Both the position numbers and the translations under genes were made by a program. The notes below the pieces were generated by a model. It was given only the letters and a program-made list of their open reading frames with translations. It was not told the DNA's origin and did no database searches. A stretch of 64,000 bases of DNA from G965222505 sp965222505 (GTDB lineage Bacteria; Bacteroidota; Rhodothermia; Rhodothermales; DATKEJ01), in the NCBI GenBank assembly GCA_965222505.1, contig OZ244956.1, positions 2,604,001 to 2,668,000 of the forward strand, read 5' to 3'. Shown here piece by piece: positions 35,018-43,666 of this stretch. Positions within the stretch are counted from its first letter, which is position 1, and every line of letters begins with the position of its first letter.

Positions 35018-35722
35018 TCAGGCCCGTGCGTGGGCACCGGAGCGTTGCAGTTTGGGGTGCCGTACATCGACACCTTCAATCCAGAAAATGACTTGTTCGG
35101 CAATGTTGACCGCATGGTCTGCGATCCGCTCCAGGGCCTTGCTCATGCCCACCAGGTGGGCCACAGCCTCTGCGGCCGCGTGGTTTGTTTTGCTCCGAGA
35201 CACGATGCAAGTCACATTTTCGACATGGAGTTGGCGGACTTCGTCCTCCCGGTTGAGTAAAGACCAGGCCAGGGTGCCATCCTGGTTTTCGAAAGCCTGA
35301 TGGGCATGGTATAACATGCGGAGGGTGGCAACACCCAGGGCTTTGAAGGTCTGTTTAGCGGCGGCATCCGAAACTTGTATACCTTTGGCGACTTCTTTTG
35401 CCAGGTTCTTGCTGTGGTCGCCAATGCGTTCCAGATCGGTGTTGATCTTAATGGCCGCCATCAACAAGCGAAAGTCTGATGCACGAGGACGCAGTTCGGT
35501 GAGAATGTGCCGACATTGTCCGTCGATTTTCATCTCCATTGAATCCACCAGATCGTCCCGCTTGCGCACCTGATTAGCCAACCTAACATTGTTGGCCGAT
35601 GCCGCTTTCAAGGCATCAGCCAATTGATCGGCCACGAGGTCAAACATGCCTGTCAACAAGTGCTGCAAAACTTGCAGTGCCTCTGTCAACCTTGCATCCT
35701 TTGACATGTGCAAAACCTTCAT
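35018..35722 (-). CDS. phoU: Phosphate regulatory protein PhoU
   Basis: 234 residues, standard PhoU length. Two three-helix repeats carry the metal-binding motifs TDLERIGDHSKNLAKEV and KALERIADHAVNIAEQV, both with E-R-I-x-D, and the C-terminus VIFWIEGVDVRHPK is typical. PhoU relays Pst transport state to the PhoR kinase to turn off the Pho regulon under phosphate sufficiency. It follows the porin by four bases and precedes pstS. With the fusion PhoU (32875), DUF47 (28587) and the stand-alone protein (24877), there are four PhoU-like proteins in 12 kb. Confidence 0.95.
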   Translation of the reverse strand: MKVLHMSKDARLTEALQVLQHLLTGMFDLVADQLADALKAASANNVRLANQVRKRDDLVDSMEMKIDGQCRHILTELRPRASDFRLLMAAIKINTDLERIGDHSKNLAKEVAKGIQVSDAAAKQTFKALGVATLRMLYHAHQAFENQDGTLAWSLLNREDEVRQLHVENVTCIVSRSKTNHAAAEAVAHLVGMSKALERIADHAVNIAEQVIFWIEGVDVRHPKLQRSGAHARA

Positions 35723-35725
35723 GGA

Positions 35726-36691
35726 TTAAAACTTGACTTCCATCGTCATGCGCCCGGCCACGAAAGGATCATCGACATCGCTGAACTTGCTAAAGAGCAC
35801 ATTCGGCATGAACATCACGCCTTTCTCAGCCTTGTAAGCCAACGCGGCCAGCACAAAGTTCTCGCTGTCCGTTACCCCGCCAAAATCGTTTTCGACCCGG
35901 TCTATCCGACCGACGAATTCCCACTTGTCATTGATCGGGGCAATGCCAAACAGACTCACGCCAAAGGTGTCTAGGCTTTCATCGCCTTCGTCCATATTCC
36001 CTTGCCGGAAGAAGCCTTCGACGCCACACCGGAATGTACCCGGATTGAAACCGGCGAAAACGTGTAGGTTGAGGAAGTCCACATCGCTGCTGGAGGAGTA
36101 GTCTGCAGCGGTCGTAACAGAGACTTCATCGGTGGGATACCATTCGAGTTGGCTGTAGAAGCGCTTGTATTTGTCGGAGTCGTTGAGCCGGGTGTTGTTG
36201 CCGACCATCAGGCCGTACTTCAGGGAGCCGTCGCTGGTAAGTTTCCCATTGGCCCGCACCCCGAAATCACGGGAGGAGACGATCTTGTTACGGTCCAGAA
36301 TGGTTTTTTCCAGGCTCCGGTAGCCCCATCCAGATTCGGCAACGGTGAACGACGGCGGTTCGGTAATCCCCATGGTCAGGTCGTGCCCGTCACCGAGCGC
36401 GCCTTTCCATTTCAGGTACAGGTCCTTGACGAACGGCACACCGTCTTTGCCGTTGGCTTCCAGCCGTGCACGACCACTAAACGTATCGGAAATTTTGTAG
36501 TTGGAGGTTAAGTACAGACGGCGATATTCAAAGCCGTTTTCGCCTTCTTCGTCGCTGTCCGGCGAGGCCAGTATGTACTGGTAATCAACGTAGGCCCGAC
36601 CTTTTAGGGTAATTTGCGCTTGAACGGATTGACCGATCATAAGCCCGCAAAAAAACAGGAGACAAGTGAGCGCGTTTTTGTAAGTCAGCAT
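35726..36691 (-). CDS. Outer-membrane porin, phosphate-selective type
   Basis: 321 residues from ATG 36691. Signal peptide ends near SVQAQ (about 25). The body alternates short beta strands (ITLKGRAYVDYQYIL, FEYRRLYLTSNYKISDTFSGRARLEA, LGDGHDLTMGITEPPSF, KLTSDGSLKYGLMVGNN) and ends in the aromatic-rich RMTMEVKF, a typical C-terminal barrel strand. It resembles the phosphate-selective porin O/P group (OprP/OprO-like). It is the first gene of the long phosphate operon, with an array of Pho-box-like repeats starting 63 bases upstream. Phosphate selectivity is inferred from context and weak family resemblance. Confidence 0.8.
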   Translation of the reverse strand: MLTYKNALTCLLFFCGLMIGQSVQAQITLKGRAYVDYQYILASPDSDEEGENGFEYRRLYLTSNYKISDTFSGRARLEANGKDGVPFVKDLYLKWKGALGDGHDLTMGITEPPSFTVAESGWGYRSLEKTILDRNKIVSSRDFGVRANGKLTSDGSLKYGLMVGNNTRLNDSDKYKRFYSQLEWYPTDEVSVTTAADYSSSSDVDFLNLHVFAGFNPGTFRCGVEGFFRQGNMDEGDESLDTFGVSLFGIAPINDKWEFVGRIDRVENDFGGVTDSENFVLAALAYKAEKGVMFMPNVLFSKFSDVDDPFVAGRMTMEVKF

Positions 36692-36753
36692 CAATATTAG
36701 GGTAGGTGTTGGTTGTAGACTTCAACAGGAAGTGATCAAATTATTTCTAGGAT

Positions 36754-36803
36754 GTATCTGGGATGTTATGGAGACGTTACCCAGATGTTACCAAAGTGTT
36801 AAT
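36754..36803. promoter_or_regulatory. Pho-box-like array upstream of the porin-phoU-pst operon
   Basis: Hexamers GTTATG, GTTACC, GTTACC and GTTAAT begin at 36765, 36776, 36787 and 36798, an exact 11-base period; a weaker GTATCT at 36754 keeps the phase. Two direct repeats spaced by one helical turn are the signature of PhoB binding sites. The array lies 63-112 bases upstream of the porin start on the minus strand. The rest of the 420-base gap has no gene. Confidence 0.7.
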
Positions 36804-36946
36804 CCTGAATTCTTTATAAACCTTATAGATACAGCGTGGGGAAGTTCTACGTGCGACGTTTCAACGCTTGGCTCACCCTATCCCGACGACGTTTCCTGGG
36901 TCTCTTTTATAGGTGACTGGCGTGCTTACCACTGATCTGATGGGGC

Positions 36947-37101
36947 CTCTGATAAGCCCCTCGGCCTGACCGAGGGTTAAGGAAGTGGGATGTACGAAGA
37001 AGTGGGATGTACGAAGAAAACGTATACAGGTAATCCCCGCCTATAATCGCTAACAGGGGATACATAAAATCAACCCTTGCCGGTGTGCCACCTTGAGGGT
37101 T
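36947..37101. other. Inter-operon stretch with stem-loops and a 17-bp tandem duplication
   Basis: The end of the second pst operon (pstB stop at 37116) is followed by several structures: CCCTCGG with CCGAGGG (36958-36976), a 17-base unit duplicated in tandem at 36983-36999 and 37000-37016, and AACCCT with AGGGTT (37072-37101). No run of T follows any stem on the minus strand. The set may end or trim the pstSCAB transcript. No gene was found here. Confidence 0.4.
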
Positions 37102-37115
37102 TTCTTTCAAGGCTC

Positions 37116-37943
37116 TTAGCCGAACCGGCCAGTGATGTAGTCTTCGGTCCTTTGTTCGGCGGGGATCACAAAGAGGTCTTCTGTCGGATTCATCTCGATG
37201 AGTTCCCCGAGGTAGAAAAAGGCGGTCTGGTCGCTGATACGGCGGGCCTGCTGCATGTTGTGTGTAACGATGATGACGGTGTACATTTCTCGCAACTCCA
37301 GGATGGTCTCTTCCAGCTTGGCCGTGGCAATCGGGTCCAGCGCGCTGGCAGGTTCGTCCATCAAAAGGATACCTGGCTCTACCGCCAAGGTGCGGGCAAT
37401 GCAGAGGCGTTGTTGTTGGCCACCGCTCAGGCTATAGGCGTTTTCGTCCAGGCGGTCCTTGACTTCCTCCCACAGTGCAGCTTGCCGGAGACATCGTTCC
37501 ACCAGGGCGTCGCGGTCGCCGGAGTAACCGTTGATTTTGGCCCCCCACAGGATGTTCTGGTAGATGCTCTTCGGAAAGGGGTTCGGCTTCTGGAACACCA
37601 TGCCGATGTGTTTCCGCACCACTACCGGATCGCTCTCACCGTAGAGGTCATGTCCATCCACCCGAACCGAGCCTTCCAGCCGGGCACCCGGAATCAGATC
37701 GTTCATCCGGTTTATACACCGAAGTAGGGTACTTTTCCCACAACCTGAGGGGCCAATCAAGGCCGTCACCTGCCGGTCAGGGATGTTCATCGAAATGTCC
37801 CGAAGTGCATGGCTACTGCCATACCAGAAGTTCAGGTGCTCAATTTCAATCTTCGGCTTCGAGCTTGTTTGGGGGCCCGAGTGCCCATTGGTTGATAGGG
37901 GATAGGCGAGTGCCGGGCTTTGTATTTCAGGATCAGTCTGCAT
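37116..37943 (-). CDS. pstB: Phosphate ABC transporter ATPase PstB, canonical (operon 2)
   Basis: 275 residues from ATG 37943. All ATPase motifs are intact: Walker A GPSGCGKST, Q-loop VFQKPNPFP, signature LSGGQQQRLCIARTL, Walker B and D-loop LMDEPASALDP, H-loop VTHNM, and the C-terminal YITGRFG. It is the normal homodimeric ATPase of PstCA and serves as a local control showing that the two defective copies in operon 1 are unusual. It is the last gene of operon 2, nine bases after pstA. Confidence 0.97.
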   Translation of the reverse strand: MQTDPEIQSPALAYPLSTNGHSGPQTSSKPKIEIEHLNFWYGSSHALRDISMNIPDRQVTALIGPSGCGKSTLLRCINRMNDLIPGARLEGSVRVDGHDLYGESDPVVVRKHIGMVFQKPNPFPKSIYQNILWGAKINGYSGDRDALVERCLRQAALWEEVKDRLDENAYSLSGGQQQRLCIARTLAVEPGILLMDEPASALDPIATAKLEETILELREMYTVIIVTHNMQQARRISDQTAFFYLGELIEMNPTEDLFVIPAEQRTEDYITGRFG

Positions 37944-37952
37944 CAACGTATG

Positions 37953-38849
37953 TTAGTGAATTTGGCGGCGTTCAAAGCGGTTTCTGAGCAGGATGGCACT
38001 CGCGTTCATCAAAAGGAGCACCACCATCAACACAACGATACCAGCCGCAGCCAGGTGGCGAAAATTAGGTTGTGGGCGAGCGGCCCAGTTAAAAATCTGA
38101 ATCGGCAGGACCGTGAAGGAATCCATCACGCCCTCTGGTAAAAAAGCCACAAAGGACAAGGCCCCGATCATCAGCAAGGGTGCGGTCTCACCGATAGCTC
38201 TACTCAAGGACAAAATCACACCGGTCAGGATACCGGTGGCAGCCATCGGCAAGAGGTGATCCCGGACGACCTGCCAACGGCTCGCCCCCAATGCCAGCGC
38301 CCCTTCACGGATCTCGTTTGGGACCGCCCGCAGGGCTTCTTGGGTACTGATGATGATTACTGGTAGAATGAGGAGTGCCATGGTCAACGCGCCGGCCAGG
38401 AGGCTTCGACCCAGTAGGAAAAACCGAACAAACACCGCTAGGCCTAGCATGCCATACAACACCGACGGTACCCCCGCCAGGTTGGAAATGTTGACCTGAA
38501 TCACCCGCAAGAACCACCCGTTTTGGGCATATTCCTCCAGATATATGGCCGCCCCTACACCTATCGGGACGGCAATGGCACCCGTGAGCAGGATCATCCA
38601 CAACGAACCAAAGATGGCCGACTTGATCCCACTCTGCTCGGGAAAACGCGAGGGGTAGTTGGTCAGGAAGTGCGGTGTAAGCCAACTCCACGCCTGAATG
38701 ATAACATCCACCAGCAACACGCTAAGGACCAACAGCCCAAACACGGTTGCGCTAAAAAAGAGTACGGCCATGGCGTCCCCGAGCCGCCGCCGGTTAGGGG
38801 CTACCCGCGTAGCGAGTTGCTCGGCCAGATAGGTTTCAACAAGGGGCAT
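37953..38849 (-). CDS. pstA: Phosphate ABC transporter permease PstA (operon 2)
   Basis: 298 residues, six membrane helices after a 30-residue lead. EAA loop EIREGALALGASRWQVVRDH, AAIYLEEYAQNG and SRAIGETAPLLMIGALSFVAF are characteristic. The start overlaps the pstC stop by one base (TGATG), so translation is coupled. Its cytoplasmic partner should be the canonical PstB next to it. Confidence 0.95.
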   Translation of the reverse strand: MPLVETYLAEQLATRVAPNRRRLGDAMAVLFFSATVFGLLVLSVLLVDVIIQAWSWLTPHFLTNYPSRFPEQSGIKSAIFGSLWMILLTGAIAVPIGVGAAIYLEEYAQNGWFLRVIQVNISNLAGVPSVLYGMLGLAVFVRFFLLGRSLLAGALTMALLILPVIIISTQEALRAVPNEIREGALALGASRWQVVRDHLLPMAATGILTGVILSLSRAIGETAPLLMIGALSFVAFLPEGVMDSFTVLPIQIFNWAARPQPNFRHLAAAGIVVLMVVLLLMNASAILLRNRFERRQIH

Positions 38850-39796
38850 CAGTACTGTTCTTTAAACCGCCGGATGACGGAATTGGCGAAGAGGTTCATG
38901 CAGAGCGTAATTAGAAACAGCATCAACCCCACGGCAAAAATACTTTTGTAGACAATCGTACCCTGTGGCGTATCTCCTAGGCTAACCTGCACGATGTAGG
39001 CCGTCATCGTCTGGATGGACTCCGCCGGGTTCATCGTCAGGTTCGGGGTCGCCCCCGCCGCCAGGGTCACGATCATGGTCTCGCCGATGGCCCGGCTCAG
39101 GGCAAGGATGAAGCTGGCCACGATGCCGCTTAGGGCCGCCGGTACGACGATGCGCGTGACCACCTCAAACTTGGTAGCCCCCAGCGCATAGCCGCCTTCC
39201 TTGAGGGCCCGCGGGACCGAACGAATGGCATCCTCACTGATGGAAGCCACCATCGGAATGATCATGATACCCACCACGAGCCCGGCACTCAGCGCGTTGT
39301 AAACCCCCAGGCCAGGGAGCACGCCCTGCAACAAAGGGGTCACAAACGTCAGGGCGAACCAGCCATAGACAACCGTGGGGATACCCGCCAGCAATTCGAG
39401 GCCGGGCTTGAGCATCCGACGGGCACGTTCCCCCGCATACTCGGCAATGTAAATCGCACTAAACAGACCGATGGGCATCGCCACCAGGGCGGCAATCACG
39501 GTGACCAGCAACGTCCCGCTGAGCAGCGGCCAGATGCCGAAATGCTTCTCTGTAAATTGCGGTGTCCAGCGCGCCTCCGTCAAAAACTGAATGACTGAGA
39601 CCTCCCGAAAGAAGGCCGCCGACTCATACAGGAGCGCAAAGGCGATCGTCAGCGTCACGAGGACGCTGATCAGGGCGCAGGCCCCCAGCAAAAGCGCAAT
39701 CACCCGCTCCCCGTACCGGGGTTGTGCCCGAAACGAGAGCATCGGTGCAGACGGATGGGTAGCGTAGTGCTTCACAACACGTACCGGTTTGGGCAA
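38849..39796 (-). CDS. pstC: Phosphate ABC transporter permease PstC (operon 2)
   Basis: About 315 residues. Conserved PstC regions: LFSAIYIAEYAGERARRMLK, LELLAGIPTVVYGWFALTF, EAA loop ALKEGGYALGATKFEVVTRI, SRAIGETMIVTLAAG and the final MNLFANSVIRRF. The start is uncertain: TTG at 39796 lies three bases after the pstS stop and gives a lead of normal length, while the first ATG is at 39742 and would leave only a short lead before the first helix. Confidence 0.93.
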   Translation of the reverse strand: MPKPVRVVKHYATHPSAPMLSFRAQPRYGERVIALLLGACALISVLVTLTIAFALLYESAAFFREVSVIQFLTEARWTPQFTEKHFGIWPLLSGTLLVTVIAALVAMPIGLFSAIYIAEYAGERARRMLKPGLELLAGIPTVVYGWFALTFVTPLLQGVLPGLGVYNALSAGLVVGIMIIPMVASISEDAIRSVPRALKEGGYALGATKFEVVTRIVVPAALSGIVASFILALSRAIGETMIVTLAAGATPNLTMNPAESIQTMTAYIVQVSLGDTPQGTIVYKSIFAVGLMLFLITLCMNLFANSVIRRFKEQY

Positions 39797-39799
39797 TGG

Positions 39800-40846
39800 C
39801 TAAGGGGCGGCGCGCTGGAGGATCTCAACCGTCGTGACGCCGGGCTCGGCGTGCATAAAGGCCGTCCCGGTCACATTGTTACGGTACCGTTCCTGCACAA
39901 GGACATAGGCCTCCTGGGGTAAGGCGACATATCCCACTTCCTCGGCGAGTACCGCCGCCTGATCGAGATAGAATTCGACAAAAGAGCTCACCGATGGATT
40001 GTCCTTCCGGTCGGCGCGGACGTAAATGAAGAGGGGGCGGGAAAGTGGAGCGTAGGCTCCCGTGCTGATGGTGTTCAAGTCCGGGGCCACGCAGCCCGTT
40101 CCACGCCCTGTATCGTTAATGGACAGCAGTTTGAGCCTGTCCTTGTTGTTGTCGTAGTAGGCGAAGCCAAAGAAGCCAAGGGCAGCCTCGTCTCCTGCGA
40201 TGCCCTGTACCAGCACATTGTCGTCTTCGCTGGCCGTAAAGTCTGACCGGCTCGCGCCGCTTTCACCCCCGATGGCTTCCGTGAAATAGTCGTAGGTGCC
40301 GCTGTCTGTGCCTGGTCCGTACAGTTTGAGGGGGCGATCCGGGAAGCCAGCACGAATTTGGCTCCAGTTGTGGACCTGGCTACCGGGGGACCAGATGGTA
40401 CTGAGTTCGTCCGTGGTCAGACAATCGACCCAATCGTTCTGGGGATTGACGATGACAGCGATGCCGTCATACGCTACAGGCAATTCAACAAAGCCGATGC
40501 CTTCCGCTGCGGCCTTTTCCAGTTCGCTCTGCTTAATGGTTCGTGAGGCATCGTTGAGGTCAGTTTCCTTCCGCAGAAACTTGGCAAAGCCACCGCCAGT
40601 CCCACTTACCCCAACCGTCACCCGTACACGGGGTTGTACTTTCATGTACTCCTCCGCAACGGCTTCGGTGATAGGGAAAACGGTGCTGGAACCGTCGATC
40701 TGGACTGCGCCAGAAAGAGCATTGCCAGTGCTCGTGGGCTCCAATTCTGTTTGACAGCCAGCCAGAAAGGCCAGAATGACCAAGATTGCTACCGCCAAAG
40801 CAGCGCGAATCAATGGCCGCATTAAACGCATAATAGAGGTCTTCAT
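39800..40846 (-). CDS. pstS: Phosphate-binding lipoprotein PstS (operon 2)
   Basis: 348 residues. Signal peptide with lipobox LAGC (Cys31). The phosphate-binding motifs are classical: QIDGSSTVFPITEAVAEEY, GVSGTGGGFAKFL with DLNDASRTIK, and GPGTDSGTYDYFTEAI. It is first in the pstSCAB operon, and a Pho-box-like array lies about 115-145 bases upstream. Sequence is distant from the PstS of operon 1, so the two systems may differ in affinity or substrate form. Confidence 0.95.
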   Translation of the reverse strand: MKTSIMRLMRPLIRAALAVAILVILAFLAGCQTELEPTSTGNALSGAVQIDGSSTVFPITEAVAEEYMKVQPRVRVTVGVSGTGGGFAKFLRKETDLNDASRTIKQSELEKAAAEGIGFVELPVAYDGIAVIVNPQNDWVDCLTTDELSTIWSPGSQVHNWSQIRAGFPDRPLKLYGPGTDSGTYDYFTEAIGGESGASRSDFTASEDDNVLVQGIAGDEAALGFFGFAYYDNNKDRLKLLSINDTGRGTGCVAPDLNTISTGAYAPLSRPLFIYVRADRKDNPSVSSFVEFYLDQAAVLAEEVGYVALPQEAYVLVQERYRNNVTGTAFMHAEPGVTTVEILQRAAP

Positions 40847-40962
40847 TGCTTCAATCGTTTGGGTCCTAATAAGGAAAGCATTATTCGCTTTCGTGCGTAC
40901 CCATAATAGATTGAAGGACAGGTAACAGTCTCAAGAAACCTTTACGGTTCTGCTACTATATT

Positions 40963-40990
40963 TTGACCTCCATATTACCAAAGTGTTACC
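40963..40990. promoter_or_regulatory. Pho-box-like repeats upstream of pstS (operon 2)
   Basis: TTGACC (40963), ATTACC (40974) and GTTACC (40985) keep the 11-base period of the porin array; a single inverted copy GGTAAC lies at 40921. The site is in the 185-base gap between the response regulator and pstS. It is the likely PhoB target for the pstSCAB operon. Confidence 0.6.
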
Positions 40991-41031
40991 TGCACGAAGC
41001 CCTATCCGTTCGTTGATCGAACGCGGCTCGG

Positions 41032-41790
41032 CTATTCCTTGAACCGGTAGCCGACCCCGGTGACGGTTTCGATGTATGTGCTGCCAATCTTGTTGCGGAC
41101 CTTTCGGACGTGTACATCCACCGTTCGGGGGTTCACATAGACGTTAGTCCCCCAGATTTGATCTAACAGTTCCTGGCGTGTAACCACAAGGCCGGGGCGG
41201 CGAGCCAGGAAATAGAGCAACTCAAACTCTTTGCGTGGGAAGTTAAGTTTCCGCGTCTTACCGTCCTCGTTTCTGGTGACGAGGTACCGCTCCCTGTCGA
41301 TCATTAGATCATGTACCTGAAAGGCCCCCACATCTTCTTCTGAATCGGGTTGCGAGCGGCGAAGCAAAGCCCGAACCCGACTGATCAATAACCGGGGCGA
41401 AACCGGTTTGGTGACGTAATCATCTGCCCCGGCATCCAACCCCTTGATCTGGTTGTCTTCTCCCACACGAGCAGTGAGCATCAACACCGGCGTCTTGGAA
41501 AGATCGGGGTGCTGACGTACCCATCGGCAAACCATATGCCCGTCCAGCCGAGGCATCATGATGTCTAGCACGATCAGGTCGGGCCGTTCCCGTTCCATCA
41601 CATGCAAGGCTTCGGCCCCATCGCCGGCGCTGACCACGTCAAAGCCTGCCTGAAGCAGGTTGTATTCCAGAAGCGCGACGAGGTCCGGCTCGTCGTCAAC
41701 CAGCATGATTTTTCCACGCATGATCGATTTGGGAGGAGGGTCTTGACGCCGATGGGTAATGGGCACGTGAGGATTGGTAGCGGTGTTCAT
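41032..41790 (-). CDS. PhoB-like response regulator
   Basis: 252 residues. Receiver with Asp76 (VLDIMMP), Lys in VTKPVSP, and an OmpR/PhoB winged helix (FELLYFLARRPGLVVTRQELL, VDVHVRKVRNKIG, VTGVGYRFKE). ATG 41721 (MRGKIMLVDDEPD) would give the usual PhoB start; the reported ATG adds 23 residues. It lies directly upstream of the pst genes and near Pho-box arrays, so it is the best candidate for PhoB in this window. No kinase is adjacent; the PhoR-like kinase at 9091 sits beside a different regulator. Confidence 0.9.
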   Translation of the reverse strand: MNTATNPHVPITHRRQDPPPKSIMRGKIMLVDDEPDLVALLEYNLLQAGFDVVSAGDGAEALHVMERERPDLIVLDIMMPRLDGHMVCRWVRQHPDLSKTPVLMLTARVGEDNQIKGLDAGADDYVTKPVSPRLLISRVRALLRRSQPDSEEDVGAFQVHDLMIDRERYLVTRNEDGKTRKLNFPRKEFELLYFLARRPGLVVTRQELLDQIWGTNVYVNPRTVDVHVRKVRNKIGSTYIETVTGVGYRFKE

Positions 41791-41841
41791 GTTTTACATG
41801 GTCAATTTAATTCCCTGGACGAACACCCATCCCGACCCGTC

Positions 41842-41888
41842 AAGGGACCTCCTGGAGAATGGCACGGGTATTCCCCAGGAGGTCCCTT
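41842..41888. repeat. Long hairpin with 19-bp arms
   Basis: AAGGGACCTCCTGG (41842-41855) and its exact reverse complement (41875-41888) continue inward with AGAAT against ATTCC, giving 19-base arms with one mismatch around a 9-base loop. It sits between the PhoB-like regulator and the T9SS protein gene and probably terminates the latter transcript or is a dispersed palindrome. Confidence 0.6.
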
Positions 41889-41909
41889 GCTACGCTCGGG
41901 ACAAGCGAC

Positions 41910-43568
41910 CTATTTTAACAGCAGCATTTTCTTCGTTACCGACTGTCCGGTGGCTTCGAGGCGGTAGAAATACACTCCGGAGGGCAGACCAATGGCATCA
42001 AACGCCACCGTGTGGCTACCGGCAGCTTGCAGGCCGTTGAACAGTTCCTGTACTTCACGGCCCAGTACGTCGTGTACCGTCAGGCGGACGTCCTGGGCTT
42101 GTTGCAGGGTAAAGCTGATGTTGGTGCTCGGGTTAAACGGATTGGGGTAGTTCTGGCCCAGCGCAAACGTGGCGGGTACGGCTCCGCTTCCTGGTACCCG
42201 GTCTTCCTCGGCGGCCGTTGCCACAAATCCGAGGTTGCTCAGGGCCGTCCAACCAGCGGCCCAATTGTCCGCCGTGCTAAAGGCACCCACGTATTCTGTG
42301 CCTTCAAAGAAGTCATCCTCAGGCGCAGCAGCACCCGTGAGGGCCGGGCTACCGGCACTGGGGCGGGGGTCAAGGGTGCCGTCGGCGGCACGGCTGATGT
42401 TGTTCAGCAAGGGGTCCTCGATACGGTTGCCGTTGGCAACATCGGTCAGGTAGGTCTGCACAAAATCTTGCCCGGCAATGGCCTCAATGCCATTCCCATC
42501 TGCAAAGCCGAACCAGAGGTTGTTTTGCAGGCGGAGGTCGCCGTTTTCGAGACCCGAACGGCTGTCCTCGCCGCTGTCCCGGTCCTGCACATCCACACCC
42601 GTCCCGTTTACATCGGTGATGATGCTGTTGATCCAACTGATCCGGCTGTTCTCTCGGATGCGAAACGCGCCGTCGTTGTCCGGGTTGTTGCCACCAACGC
42701 CGGAGCCGATCAACGTCGCATTGTAAATCACGGGCGTCGCAAATGGCGTACTCGTCTCGCCAAGGTCCTTGTCTCCACCATCATTCTCCGTCAACCAGTT
42801 GCCCGACTCATCTCCCTGAATCGCAAACCAAAACTGGTTCCGGCCCCGCCAGCCCAGGTCCGTGTCAAAACTCTCATCGCCGTTGAACGCGCTAACCAGG
42901 TACCGCGAATCGACCGTACCGCCAAACCACTCAAATCCATCATCCAGGTTGGCAAAGACTTCGACATACTCAATCGTCGTGCCCCGGCCCACACCTCCGA
43001 GCGTCAGCCCGTTGATCTCATTGTCGGCACCGATGACGGCCCCGCCGTGCCGGATCGACACGTAGCGGACCACACCTGAGTTATCATCGTCATCATCACC
43101 TCCGAAAAGGGCGCGTGTCTCTGTGGTCGGAATGCCTTCGACGGCCCCTTCGTTGGTGGGCAGGTTCGTCGAGGCCCGGCCGAGTATGATGAGGCCACCC
43201 CATTCGCCGTTGTCTTCGGCCGTGAGGTCGGTCGGGTCCGAGACGTCGTCGGCCTCGGCGGTGAAGATGATGGGGTTGCTCGCGGTGCCTTCGGCGAAGA
43301 GTTGTCCGCCGCGGGCGACGATCAGCACGGAGGCGTTTTCGCCTTCGCCGGGTGCGCCTTTGACGACGGTACCGGCTTCGATGGTCAGCGTCTCGCCCTC
43401 TTCAACGAATACGCGGCCTTCGAGGATATATACGTTTTCAGCGGTCCAGGTTACGTCGCCGTCGATGTCGGCATCCGTGACGCGGATTTCGGTCTGGGCA
43501 AAGACGAAGCCAGGTATAAATAACAGGAGTGCGGTGAGTACACGCTGCATGGTTGTCGTGAGGTTCAT
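41910..43568 (-). CDS. T9SS-secreted beta-rich surface protein, putative partner of the TonB receptor
   Basis: 552 residues with signal peptide (cleavage near FVFAQ, 25). The middle is rich in repeated polar loops (WTAENVYILEGRVFVEEGE, GEWGGLIILGRAS, FGGDDDDDNSGVVRYVSIRHGG, FANLDDGFEWFGGTVDSRY) typical of a right-handed beta helix. The last 85 residues are a type A T9SS sorting domain (FALGQNYPNPFNPSTNIS, YFYRLEATGQSVTKKMLLLK), so it is exported to the surface. It lies directly downstream of a TonB receptor and upstream of pst genes. The ligand is unknown; phosphate or a phosphate ester is a guess from location. Confidence 0.82.
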   Translation of the reverse strand: MNLTTTMQRVLTALLLFIPGFVFAQTEIRVTDADIDGDVTWTAENVYILEGRVFVEEGETLTIEAGTVVKGAPGEGENASVLIVARGGQLFAEGTASNPIIFTAEADDVSDPTDLTAEDNGEWGGLIILGRASTNLPTNEGAVEGIPTTETRALFGGDDDDDNSGVVRYVSIRHGGAVIGADNEINGLTLGGVGRGTTIEYVEVFANLDDGFEWFGGTVDSRYLVSAFNGDESFDTDLGWRGRNQFWFAIQGDESGNWLTENDGGDKDLGETSTPFATPVIYNATLIGSGVGGNNPDNDGAFRIRENSRISWINSIITDVNGTGVDVQDRDSGEDSRSGLENGDLRLQNNLWFGFADGNGIEAIAGQDFVQTYLTDVANGNRIEDPLLNNISRAADGTLDPRPSAGSPALTGAAAPEDDFFEGTEYVGAFSTADNWAAGWTALSNLGFVATAAEEDRVPGSGAVPATFALGQNYPNPFNPSTNISFTLQQAQDVRLTVHDVLGREVQELFNGLQAAGSHTVAFDAIGLPSGVYFYRLEATGQSVTKKMLLLK

Positions 43569-43573
43569 GGGTT

Positions 43574-43601
43574 AATAACAGGATGGTTACAGTTTGGTAA
43601 C
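43574..43601. promoter_or_regulatory. Pho-box-like repeats before the T9SS protein
   Basis: On the minus strand the hexamers GTTACC, GTAACC and GTTATT (plus strand 43596-43601, 43585-43590 and 43574-43579) keep the 11-base period. The nearest ends only five bases before the start codon at 43568, so it is too close for an ordinary activator site for this gene unless the real start is further in. It could be a degenerate or misplaced copy. Confidence 0.4.
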
Positions 43602-43666
43602 ACGGGTTAGAAACATCGAAGGGCGGCTCTTGGGCCACCCTTCTAAGTAATTAAAATGTAAAGGTT

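Noticed and set aside
36732..36935. A 67-residue frame in the gap before the porin
   Set aside because: It overlaps the Pho-box-like array and has no features of a gene.
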